Assembly: GCF_013409365.1 (NCBI RefSeq)
Contig: NZ_JACCBA010000001.1
Coordinates: forward strand, 4,588,001-4,652,000
Direction: 5' to 3'
Origin: Actinomadura luteofluorescens
GTDB lineage: Bacteria; Actinomycetota; Actinomycetes; Streptosporangiales; Streptosporangiaceae
DNA: 64,000 bases
Under the pieces are notes generated by a model that was not told where the DNA came from, searched no databases, and was given only the letters and a program-made list of their open reading frames with translations. The position numbers were made by a program, and so were the translations under genes. Positions 28,685 to 36,136 of this stretch are shown here, one piece after another; within the stretch, counting starts at the first letter, position 1, and every line of letters starts with the position of its first letter.

Positions 28685-29152
28685 GTGAACGCGGACCGAG
28701 CACTGACCGAGCTGCTCGCCGGGCGGCTGAGGCCGGGCGTCTACCAGTGGCGGGCGGCCCCCGTGCGGGGAGCCGTCGGCGACACCAGCTGGATGGAGCG
28801 CGCCGACGAGGCCGGCTGGCGCGGCTTCTACCTCGACGGCCGCCGCGCCAGGGACCGGGAGTCGTTCCTGCGGCTGTGCGGCGGCGTGTTCGAGCTGCCC
28901 GAAGGCGCGGGCGCCGACTGGGACGATCTCGGCGAGTGCCTGAAGGACCTGTCATGGACGCCCGCGAAGCACGGCTACCTGGTGCTCTACGAGTCGTGGG
29001 CGGAACTGGCCGACGCCGACCCGGCGTCGCTGCGCGCCGTCCTCGACGTGTTCGGGCGCGCGGTGAGGACCTGGCGGGACACCCCCACCCCCATGACGGT
29101 GCTGATGTCGAGCGTCGGCGTGGAAGTGGCGGGCGTCCCCCGGCTCGCCTGA
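28685..29152 (+). CDS. Barstar-family (ribonuclease inhibitor-like) protein
   Basis: A 155-residue protein with the barstar fold pattern: FYLDGRRARDRESFLRLCGGVFELP, then GADWDDLGECLKDLSW, and a C-terminal VLDVFGRAVRTWRD helix. Barstar-like proteins bind and inhibit secreted or intracellular ribonucleases of the barnase type. No barnase-like gene is next to it, so it is an orphan inhibitor or has a different partner. The GTG at 28685 has CGGGAG upstream. It converges with the DUF4190 gene. Confidence 0.75.
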   Translation: MNADRALTELLAGRLRPGVYQWRAAPVRGAVGDTSWMERADEAGWRGFYLDGRRARDRESFLRLCGGVFELPEGAGADWDDLGECLKDLSWTPAKHGYLVLYESWAELADADPASLRAVLDVFGRAVRTWRDTPTPMTVLMSSVGVEVAGVPRLA

Positions 29153-29164
29153 GGCGGGCCGGGA

Positions 29165-29551
29165 TCAGTAGGTGCTGGTGGAACCGCTGCTCGCCGCGAA
29201 CATCGCGATGCCGAGGATGTAGAAGAGCAGGATGAGGAGCCAGCCCGCGGAGATCAGGTAGCCGAGGATCAGGCCGGTGACGGCCATGCCGTGCCCGCCC
29301 TCGCCCGTCCGCTTGATCTGGCCGAGCGAGACATGTCCGAAGATCACCGCGAGGATGGACGTCACGCCGCAGGCGAAGAAGCCGATCAGACCGCACACCA
29401 GCGATGCGGTCGCCATCCCGTTGGTCGGCCGCATGGCCGGCATCGGCTGCCCGTAGTAGTGGTGCTGTTGCACGGCCGGGGGCTGCGAGTAGGACTGGGC
29501 GTAGGGGTCCTGGGCTCCGTAGCCGTAGGGGTCGTAGGGGGGCTGTGCCAT
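29165..29551 (-). CDS. DUF4190 small membrane protein
   Basis: A 128-residue protein. The first ~40 residues are a Tyr/Pro/Gln-rich cytoplasmic tail, followed by two membrane helices (TASLVCGLIGFFACGVTSILAVIFGHVSLGQI and GLILGYLISAGWLLILLFYIL). FGHVSLGQIKR between the helices is the signature of the DUF4190 family. Function is unknown. The ATG at 29551 has GGGAAG upstream. Confidence 0.8.
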   Translation of the reverse strand: MAQPPYDPYGYGAQDPYAQSYSQPPAVQQHHYYGQPMPAMRPTNGMATASLVCGLIGFFACGVTSILAVIFGHVSLGQIKRTGEGGHGMAVTGLILGYLISAGWLLILLFYILGIAMFAASSGSTSTY

Positions 29552-29733
29552 GTGCTTCCCGTCGGTCTGCGCGCCCGCCGCCGGAGAGCACGCGTGCGCT
29601 GAGGGCTGGTTCCGGATTATGCCAGTGTGACGTGACCTTCGAGTTTTGTCGTCAGGCTGGGTCTACGCGCATTTAGATGCCGCATTCGCCACCGCGGTTC
29701 CCGGACACCGGCGACGATCCCGACTCTGCTTCC

Positions 29734-30501
29734 TCAGAGCTTCGAACGCAACCACGAGATGTCGTCGGCCTGGCCGTCCGCGGGCGTCTCCACCACGACC
29801 GGTGCGCCCGCCGCCCGGACCACGCCGAGGATGAGCTCCGGGTCGATGCTCCCGTTGCCCAGGTTGGCGTGCCGGTCGGCCCCCGAGCCGAACGAGTCCC
29901 GGCTGTCGTTGCAGTGCACCAGGTCGATGCGGCCGGTTATGGCCTTGATCCGGTCGACGGCGTCGACGAGCTCCTCCCCCGCCGCGTGCGCGTGGCAGGT
30001 GTCGAGGCAGAAACCGAGCTTGGACTCCAGGCCCGGCACCCCGGAGAGCACCTCCCACAGCCGCGAGATCCGGTCGAACCTGCGCGCCATCGCGTTGCCG
30101 CCGCCCGCGGTGTTCTCGATGTACACCGGGATCGGGCATTCGACCCGCTCGAACACCTTGCGCCAGTTCTCGAAGCCGGTCTCCGGGTCGTCGTCCTTCA
30201 GCACGTGCCCACCGTGCACGATCAGCGCCTTCGCGCCGATCGACGCGGCCGCCTCCAGCTGCTGGGTGAGGTTCTTGCGGCTCGGGATCCGGATCCGGTT
30301 GTTGGACGTCGCCACGTTGATCGTGTACGGGGCGTGCACGTACACGTCCACGCCGGAGCCCTCCAGCGCCTCCACGCCCTCGGGCAGGACCGGCTTCTTC
30401 CACCCCTGCGGATCGCCGAGGAAGAACTGGACGACGTCGGCGCCGACCGCGCGGGCGTTGTCGAGCGGGTTGTTCTGGTCGACGTGGGCTCCGATGCGCA
30501 T
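29734..30501 (-). CDS. nfo: Deoxyribonuclease IV (AP endonuclease)
   Basis: A 255-residue TIM-barrel zinc endonuclease of the EndoIV family that cleaves DNA at abasic sites in base-excision repair. Metal-ligand motifs are visible in order: [39 protein letters not shown] and [10 protein letters not shown]. The ATG at 30501 gives the usual MRIGAHV start and lies 7 nt after a TAGTCT box; the GTG at 30507 would be too close to that box. Confidence 0.92.
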   Translation of the reverse strand: MRIGAHVDQNNPLDNARAVGADVVQFFLGDPQGWKKPVLPEGVEALEGSGVDVYVHAPYTINVATSNNRIRIPSRKNLTQQLEAAASIGAKALIVHGGHVLKDDDPETGFENWRKVFERVECPIPVYIENTAGGGNAMARRFDRISRLWEVLSGVPGLESKLGFCLDTCHAHAAGEELVDAVDRIKAITGRIDLVHCNDSRDSFGSGADRHANLGNGSIDPELILGVVRAAGAPVVVETPADGQADDISWLRSKL

Positions 30502-30508
30502 GCCCACG

Positions 30509-30514
30509 AGACTA
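30509..30514 (-). promoter_or_regulatory. -10 box of leaderless nfo promoter
   Basis: TAGTCT on the minus strand, 7 nt before ATG 30501. This spacing is repeated at many genes in the window. Confidence 0.55.
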
Positions 30515-30557
30515 GCCGCGCCCTGTGACAGGCTGCGAGGTCACGCCGGCCTCACCG

Positions 30558-30869
30558 TCAGATCGAGAAGCCTCCGTGGCTCAGCGCGAAGCCGGCGCCG
30601 ACGAACGAGGCGATCATTCCGACCACGTTCAGCCACCGCTCGTTCGTCGTCGCGGAGACCATCTGGGAGTACAGGGCGACCGGCAGGCCGATCACGCCGA
30701 GCAGCGCCCCGGGGAAGTGGGTCGCGGGGATCCAGCCGAGGATCAGCGCCGCGATCCCGATCGTCACCGCGGTCACCGCCAGGACGTCCTTGCGCCGATG
30801 GGGCTCGGCTTCGCTCTGGGCGCGGACGGCGCTCTCACGTGCGCCGGCGCCGGTCGCCTGCTGGGACAT
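30558..30869 (-). CDS. Hypothetical small membrane protein
   Basis: A 103-residue protein with a charged N terminus (~28 residues) and three hydrophobic segments (VLAVTAVTIGIAALILGWI, ALLGVIGLPVALYSQM, VVGMIASFVGAGFAL). I do not recognise the family. The ATG at 30869 follows GGAGGG. It lies directly upstream of nfo on the same strand, 44 bp away, but nfo has its own promoter. Confidence 0.65.
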   Translation of the reverse strand: MSQQATGAGARESAVRAQSEAEPHRRKDVLAVTAVTIGIAALILGWIPATHFPGALLGVIGLPVALYSQMVSATTNERWLNVVGMIASFVGAGFALSHGGFSI

Positions 30870-31087
30870 CGGGACCCTCCTCCAGCTCGGACTCCCGCGC
30901 CTGGGCCACAGGGCGGGCGCGGGACCGCACGGACCATGCGGGTAAAGCAATTCCCAGCGAAGACGAAGATCAACCGGTGGGCGGCGCGGAATGTCGGCGG
31001 CACCCGGTACGGTCGAACACGGATTCGAGAACACCGGGTCGGGTCCGCCCCCGAGGGGAAGCGGGGGAAGAGCAGGAGGTGCACACC

Positions 31088-31252
31088 GTGACGAAAGCTG
31101 AGCTGGGGCTCATCGGTGACGCGGAGCTCGTCGAGGAGCTGTCGATGCTGACCACGCAGGCCGCCCGCATGCGCGCCCGCATGGCGGACATCATGGCCGA
31201 ACTGGACCGCCGCCGTTGTCCCCGCCCCACCCAACCCCACGCAAGGCGCTAG
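31088..31252 (+). CDS. Hypothetical 54-residue helical protein
   Basis: A small soluble protein, mostly one long amphipathic helix (DAELVEELSMLTTQAARMRARM) with a basic tail. The GTG at 31088 has AGGAGGT 7 nt upstream, a near-ideal ribosome-binding site, which is the main reason to call it. Function is unknown. The repeat at 31261 begins 9 nt after its stop. Confidence 0.6.
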   Translation: MTKAELGLIGDAELVEELSMLTTQAARMRARMADIMAELDRRRCPRPTQPHARR

Positions 31253-31260
31253 GCAGTGCC

Positions 31261-31465
31261 TCGAAGTCCCGGCCCACTTCGCTCGCCTGGCGGCTCGCTG
31301 TGCTTTCACAGTCCCGGCCCACTTCGCTCGCCTGGCGGCTCGCTACGTGACCGGTACTGGGCGAACGCGGCATCGCTTCGCGATCTGCCCGGTTCCGCTC
31401 GCCTCCGGCCTCGCTCCACCGGGCAGGTCACGCGTTCGCGTGCGTGGCCGAGGCGGCTTCGAGAC
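31261..31465 (+). repeat. ~200-bp repeat element, copy C
   Basis: This element recurs in inverted orientation at 34502-34701 with roughly 90% identity by eye. It contains an internal tandem duplication of a 34-nt unit (GTCCCGGCCCACTTCGCTCG...) at 31266-31299 and 31311-31344. A GCATCGCTTCGCGATCTGCC segment and a GTCACGCGTTCGCG segment follow. The CTCGCCTGGCGGCTCGCT core is shared with the arms at 14.4-14.9 kb. Confidence 0.85.
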
Positions 31466-31702
31466 GGGCGCTGGGCCCCGCCCATGGCCCATGCCCGGAC
31501 CGTCCCCTCCGCTCCGCTGCGAGAACGGGCGCCCGACTCTCGCGGGAGGCGACCGCCGCACCCCCGAGTGTTGGTAGCCTGTATCGGTCTCGCGGCAGGT
31601 CCGCCCGGCGATCCGGGTCCGGCGCCGCCGCGACGGACGCAAGAGCCCTCCTGTCACGGAGAGACCGTGACCGCATCAGTCCAGAGGAGGTAGGGACACA
31701 GC

Positions 31703-31993
31703 ATGCGTCGTTACGAACTCATGACCATTCTCGACCCCGCCATCGACGAGCGCACCGCGGGTGCGGCGCTCGACCCGTTCCTGAAGGTCGTCAAGGACGG
31801 CGGCGGCAGCGTGGAGAAGGTCGACGTCTGGGGCCGCCGGCGCCTGGCGTACGACATCCAGAAGAAGTCCGAAGGCATCTACGCGGTGGTCGACCTGTCG
31901 GCTGAGCCTGCCACGGTCAAGGAGCTCGACCGGCAGCTCAACCTGAGCGAGTCGATCCTTCGTACCAAGGTCATCCGCCCCGAGGTCCACTGA
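31703..31993 (+). CDS. rpsF: 30S ribosomal protein S6
   Basis: A 96-residue S6 ([40 protein letters not shown]). It binds 16S rRNA together with S18. It is first in the rpsF-ssb-rpsR-rplI operon. GAGGAGGTAGG precedes the ATG. The ~240 bp upstream, after the repeat, should carry the operon promoter; TAGCCT at about 31573 is a possible -10. Confidence 0.97.
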   Translation: MRRYELMTILDPAIDERTAGAALDPFLKVVKDGGGSVEKVDVWGRRRLAYDIQKKSEGIYAVVDLSAEPATVKELDRQLNLSESILRTKVIRPEVH

Positions 31994-32030
31994 GCCGGGC
32001 TCAGCCCTCTAAGCAGCCGGAGCGAGCCCC

Positions 32031-32615
32031 ATGGCAGGCGACACCGTAATCACGATCGTCGGGAACCTCGTCGAGGACCCGAATCTGCGCTTCACCCCGA
32101 GCGGCCAGGCGGTCGCCTCCTTCCGCATGGCCTCGACCCCGCGGTTCTTCGACCGCCAGGCGGGCGACTGGAAGGACGGCGAGGCGCTCTTCCTGACCTG
32201 CAACGTCTGGCGGCAGGCCGCCGAGAACGTGGCCGAGACCCTGCAGCGCGGCATGCGGGTGATCGTGCAGGGACGCCTCAAGCAGCGCTCCTACGAGACC
32301 CGCGAGGGTGAGAAGCGCACCGTCTTCGAGGTCGAGGTCGACGAGGTCGGCCCGTCGCTGCGCAACGCCACTGCCAAGGTCAACAAGACCCAGCGGCAGG
32401 GTGGCGGCGGTGGCGGCGGCTTCGGCGGCGGTGGCGGCCAGGGCGGCGGCTTCGGCGGCGGCGGTCAGGGCGGTCAGGGCGGCGGCGGTTTCGGCGGCGG
32501 TGGCCAGCAGGGCGGCGGCTTCGGCGGCGGCCAGCAGGGCGGCGCCCCGGCCGACGACCCCTGGGCCACCGGCGGCGGTGGCGGCGGCGGATTCTCCGAC
32601 GACCCGCCCTTCTAG
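32031..32615 (+). CDS. ssb: Single-stranded DNA-binding protein
   Basis: A 194-residue SSB. The N-terminal OB fold ([50 protein letters not shown]) spans ~115 residues. A Gly/Gln-rich disordered linker of ~65 residues follows. The acidic tip ends in FSDDPPF, which recruits repair and replication proteins. It sits between S6 and S18, as usual in bacteria. Confidence 0.97.
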   Translation: MAGDTVITIVGNLVEDPNLRFTPSGQAVASFRMASTPRFFDRQAGDWKDGEALFLTCNVWRQAAENVAETLQRGMRVIVQGRLKQRSYETREGEKRTVFEVEVDEVGPSLRNATAKVNKTQRQGGGGGGGFGGGGGQGGGFGGGGQGGQGGGGFGGGGQQGGGFGGGQQGGAPADDPWATGGGGGGGFSDDPPF

Positions 32616-32697
32616 GTCCGCCGCTCCGGCACGACCACGAGACAACGAGTACACGTCCATTCCCGCGTGAGCGGGGCTCTCCCAAAGGAGCACCACG

Positions 32698-32934
32698 ATG
32701 GCGAAGCCACCTCCCCGCAAGCCGAAGAAGAAGGTTTGCGTTTTCTGTCAGGAGAAGATCTCCTACGTCGACTACAAGGACACGGGCCTGCTGCGGAAGT
32801 TCATCTCCGACCGCGGCAAGATCCGTGCCCGGCGGGTGACCGGCAACTGCACCCAGCACCAGCGGGACGTCGCCACGGCGATCAAGAACGCCCGCGAGAT
32901 GGCGCTGCTGCCGTACACCAGCACCGCGCGCTGA
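32698..32934 (+). CDS. rpsR: 30S ribosomal protein S18 (Cys-containing form)
   Basis: A 78-residue S18 with CVFC near residue 16 and a further Cys in GNCTQHQR, the zinc-ribbon (C+) version. Actinobacteria often carry a second, Cys-free paralogue elsewhere that is used under zinc limitation. A good AAAGGAG lies before the ATG. Confidence 0.96.
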   Translation: MAKPPPRKPKKKVCVFCQEKISYVDYKDTGLLRKFISDRGKIRARRVTGNCTQHQRDVATAIKNAREMALLPYTSTAR

Positions 32935-32951
32935 GGCAGGGGGTAAAGAAC

Positions 32952-33398
32952 ATGAAGCTCATCCTGACCCAGCAGGTCTCCGGGCTCGGCGAGCCCGGTG
33001 ACGTCATCGACGTCCGCGACGGCTACGGCCGCAACTACCTCGTCCCCCGCGGGTTCGCGATCAAGTGGACCCGGGGCGCCGAGAAGCAGGTCGACTCGAT
33101 CAAGAAGGCGCGTTCGGCCCGCGAGATCGCGACCGTCGAGCACGCCCGCGAGGTCGCCGACCGGCTCGGCGGGCTGCGCGTGACGCTGCGCACCCGCACC
33201 GGCAGCAACGGCCGCCTGTTCGGCGCCGTCACGGCCGCCGACATCGCCGAGGCGGTCCGCGCCGCCAACGGCCCCGACCTGGACCGCCGCCGCATCGAGA
33301 TCGGGAACCCGATCAAGACCGTCGGCACCCACCGGGTCAGCGTGCGTCTGCACAGCGACGTCAACGCCACGATCGACGTCAACGTCGTCGAGGCCTGA
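32952..33398 (+). CDS. rplI: 50S ribosomal protein L9
   Basis: A 148-residue L9 with the conserved N-terminal MKLILTQQVSGLGEPGDVIDVRDGYGRNYLVPRG. The long connecting helix and C-terminal domain are complete. It is last in the operon; a terminator follows 13 nt after the stop. Confidence 0.97.
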   Translation: MKLILTQQVSGLGEPGDVIDVRDGYGRNYLVPRGFAIKWTRGAEKQVDSIKKARSAREIATVEHAREVADRLGGLRVTLRTRTGSNGRLFGAVTAADIAEAVRAANGPDLDRRRIEIGNPIKTVGTHRVSVRLHSDVNATIDVNVVEA

Positions 33399-33410
33399 CG
33401 CCCGACCACC

Positions 33411-33448
33411 CGACGACCCCCGGACCCGCAAAGGGCCGGGGGTCGTCG
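33411..33448 (+). terminator. Terminator of the rpsF-rplI operon
   Basis: CGACGACCCCCGG(A)CCC and GGGCCGGGGGTCGTCG form a 16-bp stem with one bulged A and a GCAAA loop. A short U-containing segment follows. Confidence 0.85.
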
Positions 33449-33578
33449 GCGTCTTCCCCGAAAACCGAAACCCGGCTTCGTACCTGGCCGCAGAGGTCAC
33501 GGATGCGGGGTCTGCCGGCGTTTGCCGGGGTCGCGGATATTCGGGTTTCCCGTGATACGCCCGTGAATCGCCGAGTGT

Positions 33579-33608
33579 TTGAGTGATCAGCTTTGCGGTG
33601 ATTACGTT
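33579..33608 (+). promoter_or_regulatory. Probable promoter of the amidase gene
   Basis: TTGAGT (33579-33584), an 18-nt spacer and TACGTT (33603-33608). Two TGATCA palindromes lie near it. It is about 38 nt upstream of the start. Confidence 0.5.
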
Positions 33609-33645
33609 CCGTGATCACAGTGTCGCGGGACGAAGGGGGGCGGTG

Positions 33646-34488
33646 GTGATCGCGCATTCGGGGGAGGGCGCGGACGACCGGCAGCGCACGGGCAGGGCGG
33701 TGACACGCAGGGCCGTCATCGGCGGCGTCATGGGCGCCGGCCTGCTGGAGATGCTGCCGCTGGGCACGTACCGCCAGAATGAGGCCATGGCGGAAGATCT
33801 CGCGGCAGGGCCGTACCGGGGGGACGACGGCCGCGTGCTGTTCACGGCGGACGCCCCGCAGGTCTACACGCGGGCGCAGTGGAACGCGAGGGCGCCCAGG
33901 CGCGCGGCCGAGGTGGTCGACCGGCCGCCGGACCACATCATCGTGCACCACACGGCGACGGCGAACGCGCGGGACCGCTCGCTCGCCCACGCGTTCGCGC
34001 TGTCACGTTCCATCCAGAACATCCACATGAACAAGAACGGCTGGGACGACGCGGGCCAGCAGCTCACGATCAGCCGCGGCGGCATCGTGATGGAGGGCCG
34101 CAACCGGAGCCTCAAGGCCATCCGGTCGGGCGACCTCGCCATCGGCGCGCAGGTCCTGCACCACAACCAGCACACGATCGGTATCGAGAACGAGGGCACC
34201 TACATGTCCGCGGCGGTGCCGGGTGCCCTGTGGAAATCTCTGATGGAGGTGTGCGTCTGGCTCTGCCAGAAATACGACCTCGACCCGTCCGAGGCCATCG
34301 TCGGGCACCGCGACTACAACAACACCTCGTGCCCCGGGGACGTCCTCTACGCGAGGCTGCCGCAGCTCCGGCGATCGGTGGCCGAGCGCCTGGAGGGCAC
34401 GTCGGGTCAGAGTTCCACGAGCCAGGGCGGCTCGGACGGCGGGTCGATCCTGTCGCCGCTCCTACCGTCCCTCGACGATCTGGGATGA
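33646..34488 (+). CDS. Tat-exported peptidoglycan amidase (PGRP/Amidase_2)
   Basis: A 280-residue zinc N-acetylmuramoyl-L-alanine amidase-like protein that would cleave peptide stems from glycan strands outside the cell. A twin-arginine signal (TRRAVIGGVMGAGLLEMLPLG) lies at residues ~20-42. The amidase/PGRP domain has the zinc ligands in IIVHHTA, the GIENEG strand and VGHRDYNNTSCPG with the final His and Cys. A Ser/Gly-rich tail ends the protein. Two adjacent GTG codons (33643, 33646) can serve as start; 33646 has better spacing from GGGGGG. It lies between the L9 terminator and the inverted repeat copy at 34502. Confidence 0.88.
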   Translation: MIAHSGEGADDRQRTGRAVTRRAVIGGVMGAGLLEMLPLGTYRQNEAMAEDLAAGPYRGDDGRVLFTADAPQVYTRAQWNARAPRRAAEVVDRPPDHIIVHHTATANARDRSLAHAFALSRSIQNIHMNKNGWDDAGQQLTISRGGIVMEGRNRSLKAIRSGDLAIGAQVLHHNQHTIGIENEGTYMSAAVPGALWKSLMEVCVWLCQKYDLDPSEAIVGHRDYNNTSCPGDVLYARLPQLRRSVAERLEGTSGQSSTSQGGSDGGSILSPLLPSLDDLG

Positions 34489-34501
34489 GCGGCTAGGGCC
34501 T

Positions 34502-34701
34502 GTCTCGAAGTCGCCTCGCCACGCCCGCGAACGCGTGACCTGCCCGGTGGAGCGAAGCCGGAGGCGAGCGGAGCCGGGCAGATCGCGAAGCGATGCCGCG
34601 TTCGCCCAGGCACGGTCACGTAGCGAGCCGCCAGGCGAGCGCAGTGGGCCGGGACTGTGAAAACACAGCCGCCAGGCGAGCGAAGTGGGCCGGGACTGAG
34701 A
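34502..34701 (-). repeat. ~200-bp repeat element, copy D
   Basis: Reverse-complement copy of 31261-31465, ~3 kb away, including the internal tandem duplication of the GCCAGGCGAGCG(A/C)AGTGGGCCGGGACTG unit. It starts 14 nt after the amidase stop and fills the gap to the next gene. Confidence 0.85.
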
Positions 34702-34710
34702 GAACACCGC

Positions 34711-34899
34711 CTAGGTGTCGGGCGTTGTGTAGCGGGTGCGGCGGCGGGCGATCTCGGGGTCGATGCCCTCGACGAGCGACCAGATGCCCGCCACCCGTTC
34801 GACCAGGGCCTCGGGGGGCAGGCCGGCGAGGCCCTCCGCCGCCAGGTCGTCGATCGCCTGAGTCAGCCGGGCCATCCGCTCGCCGTGTGTGGAACACAT
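34711..34899 (-). CDS. Small LexA-regulated protein, DUF222-like N-terminal fragment
   Basis: A 62-residue protein (MCSTHGERMARLTQAIDDLAAEGL, then PPEALVERVAGIWSLVEGIDPEIARRR). It resembles the first ~60 residues of DUF222/13E12-type HNH proteins but stops there, with no HNH domain. A TACTAT box ends 6 nt before the ATG, and an SOS-box-like palindrome covers the start codon itself, so the transcript is probably leaderless and DNA-damage inducible. In mycobacteria the 13E12 proteins are LexA-controlled through a box overlapping the ATG in the same manner. It may be a stand-alone helical regulator or a remnant; family assignment is by eye only. Confidence 0.6.
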   Translation of the reverse strand: MCSTHGERMARLTQAIDDLAAEGLAGLPPEALVERVAGIWSLVEGIDPEIARRRTRYTTPDT

Positions 34900-34905
34900 G
34901 TTCGA
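34890..34905 (-). promoter_or_regulatory. SOS (LexA) box overlapping a start codon
   Basis: TCGAACATGTGTTCCA on the minus strand matches the actinobacterial LexA consensus TCGAAC-N4-GTTCGA, with mismatches only at the final bases. It lies against the -10 TACTAT (34906-34911) and contains the ATG at 34899. Confidence 0.7.
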
Positions 34906-35087
34906 ATAGTAGCGGGAGTGACTGGCGGTGCGGTGGCGATCCGGGAATCGGGTGCCGCCGGTCGCGCGGGTCCCGATCACGTTCACGCCGGGCAGGCGGG
35001 ACACGGTGTGCGGGAGGGAGCGCCGCCGGACCGGCCCGTGATGAGCGAGCCCTGACTTCCGGTCGGGTTCACAAGCGAACTGTTACT

Positions 35088-35117
35088 TGGCCACATCTTG
35101 ATGTGGAGGCTTACACT
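35088..35117 (+). promoter_or_regulatory. Leaderless promoter of the crp-like gene with overlapping Crp-type site
   Basis: TTGGCC (35088-35093), an 18-nt spacer and TACACT (35112-35117), with ATG 7 nt later. TGTGGAGGCTTACACT (35102-35117) covers the -10 and matches the site before the downstream operon at 12 of 16 positions. A CCACATC-TT-GATGTGG palindrome (35091-35106) also lies in the promoter. Autoregulation is likely. Confidence 0.6.
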
Positions 35118-35124
35118 GTGGAGT

Positions 35125-35823
35125 ATGACGCAAGATACATCCTTCTGGGGGAGGCTCGGAAAGCCCGAGCAGACCGCCCTGCTGGAGTACACGACCCGCG
35201 ACGTCCTCCCCCCCGGTGACAGGCTGATCCGCCAGCGGGGGAGGTCCCGCTCGGTGATGATCATCCTGCGCGGGTGGGCGGCCGTCGTCTCCGAGCCCGA
35301 CCCCAGGCCGGGCGATCCCACCGGCCCCGGGGCCAACGGCCGGCTGCTGGCCTTCCGCGGAGAGGGCGACATCGTCGGGGACATGGCGGGCCTGCTCAAC
35401 AAGCCGCGGTCGGCCTCCCTGCGGGCGCTGGACGAGGTCGAGGTGCTGGAGCTGGAGGACACCCAGTTCAAGGACTTCCTCTGGAACCACAAGGAGGCGT
35501 GGTGGACCTACACGGAGATCCTCGCCGAGCGGGTCGACGAGCAGACCGCCAACATCCACTTCCAGAAGCACAAGACCTCCATGCAGATCCCGGAGATCCT
35601 GGTAAGCCTGGTCGACAAGGTGGGCCGGAGCAACCGGGACGGCATCTGGCTTCCCTATCCGCGCACCCAGACCGAGCTTGGCAGCCTGATCGGCATCTCG
35701 CGCGAGTCCGTGTCCAGCACCTGGTCCAGGCTCCGTGACGACGGCCTGGTCGCGACCCGCAACGGCCGGATGCTCATCCTCGATCTCGAAGGCCTCCGCA
35801 AGATCTACTCCACAGATGAGTAA
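35125..35823 (+). CDS. Crp/Fnr-family cyclic-nucleotide-responsive regulator
   Basis: A 232-residue regulator. The N-terminal ~125 residues form a cNMP-binding jelly roll. The phosphate-binding cassette reads VGDMAGLLNKPRSASLRAL, keeping the Arg-Ser-Ala that grips the cyclic phosphate, while the ribose-contacting Glu is Asp. A long dimerisation helix follows (LAERVDEQTANIHFQKHK), then a winged helix-turn-helix (RTQTELGSLIGISRESVSSTWSRLRDDGLV). It has no Cys cluster, so it is not an Fnr sensor. Two genes downstream lies a nucleotide-cyclase homologue, and both promoters carry a similar Crp-type palindrome, so the cassette looks like a self-contained second-messenger circuit. The start follows TACACT by 7 nt. 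Confidence 0.88.
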   Translation: MTQDTSFWGRLGKPEQTALLEYTTRDVLPPGDRLIRQRGRSRSVMIILRGWAAVVSEPDPRPGDPTGPGANGRLLAFRGEGDIVGDMAGLLNKPRSASLRALDEVEVLELEDTQFKDFLWNHKEAWWTYTEILAERVDEQTANIHFQKHKTSMQIPEILVSLVDKVGRSNRDGIWLPYPRTQTELGSLIGISRESVSSTWSRLRDDGLVATRNGRMLILDLEGLRKIYSTDE

Positions 35824-35826
35824 GTG

Positions 35827-35858
35827 CTTCCACACCCATAAGTGTGGAAGCCTTCACA
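35827..35858 (+). promoter_or_regulatory. Crp-type operator before the membrane protein-cyclase operon
   Basis: TGTGGAAGCCTTCACA (35843-35858) matches the Crp consensus TGTGA-N6-TCACA with one mismatch and resembles the site at 35102. Its left half also pairs with CTTCCACA (35827-35834), forming an 8-bp inverted repeat that may end the regulator transcript. A TATGCT -10 candidate lies at 35869-35874. Confidence 0.65.
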
Positions 35859-35877
35859 AATGAATGCTTATGCTTTA

Positions 35878-35903
35878 CCTTCAGGGTGTGGCGACCCTGA
35901 AGG
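35878..35903 (+). other. Leader hairpin before the small membrane protein gene
   Basis: CCTTCAGGGT and ACCCTGAAGG form a perfect 10-bp stem with a 6-nt loop. The stem ends just before AAGGTAG and ATG 35916, so it could expose or hide the ribosome-binding site. Confidence 0.55.
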
Positions 35904-35915
35904 AAGGTAGGCACC

Positions 35916-36128
35916 ATGTCGCTGGACGTCGTTGGAGCGGTATGCATCGCCGTCGGTCTCGTCGGGGGAGGTCTGCAGATCGGGGGACTTCTCAACGTCC
36001 CCACACTGTCGAAGGTCAAGGTCATCGCCCTGGTGATCATCGGAGTCGTGTTCATCGCGACGAGTGTGGCCCAGCACCTGATCGCTCCTGCCGAGAGCAA
36101 GAGAGCCTCCCAGGTGCGGGCGGAGTAG
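35916..36128 (+). CDS. Small two-helix membrane protein of the cyclase cassette
   Basis: A 70-residue protein with two hydrophobic helices (about residues 4-25, VVGAVCIAVGLVGGGLQIGG, and 36-54, VIALVIIGVVFIATSVAQ) joined by a short Lys-containing loop, and a charged C-terminal tail. There is no ligand-binding domain. It lies 8 nt upstream of the cyclase gene and shares its promoter. Small membrane proteins next to cyclases are effectors in some anti-phage signalling systems, but those usually carry a cNMP-binding domain; here that domain is on the separate Crp-like protein. It could instead anchor or tune the cyclase. Family not recognised. Confidence 0.75.
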   Translation: MSLDVVGAVCIAVGLVGGGLQIGGLLNVPTLSKVKVIALVIIGVVFIATSVAQHLIAPAESKRASQVRAE

Positions 36129-36136
36129 GAGGAGAT

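Noticed and set aside
31346..31693. Several 60-150-codon open frames within and after repeat copy C
   Set aside because: They lie in the repeat and rpsF leader, are Arg/Pro-rich, have no ribosome-binding site, and the equivalent frames are not kept in copy D.
33449..33640. A c-di-AMP (ydaO-type) riboswitch before the amidase gene, as is common for actinobacterial cell-wall hydrolases
   Set aside because: The conserved ydaO core and pseudoknot elements were not recognisable; only a plausible promoter and TGATCA palindromes are visible.
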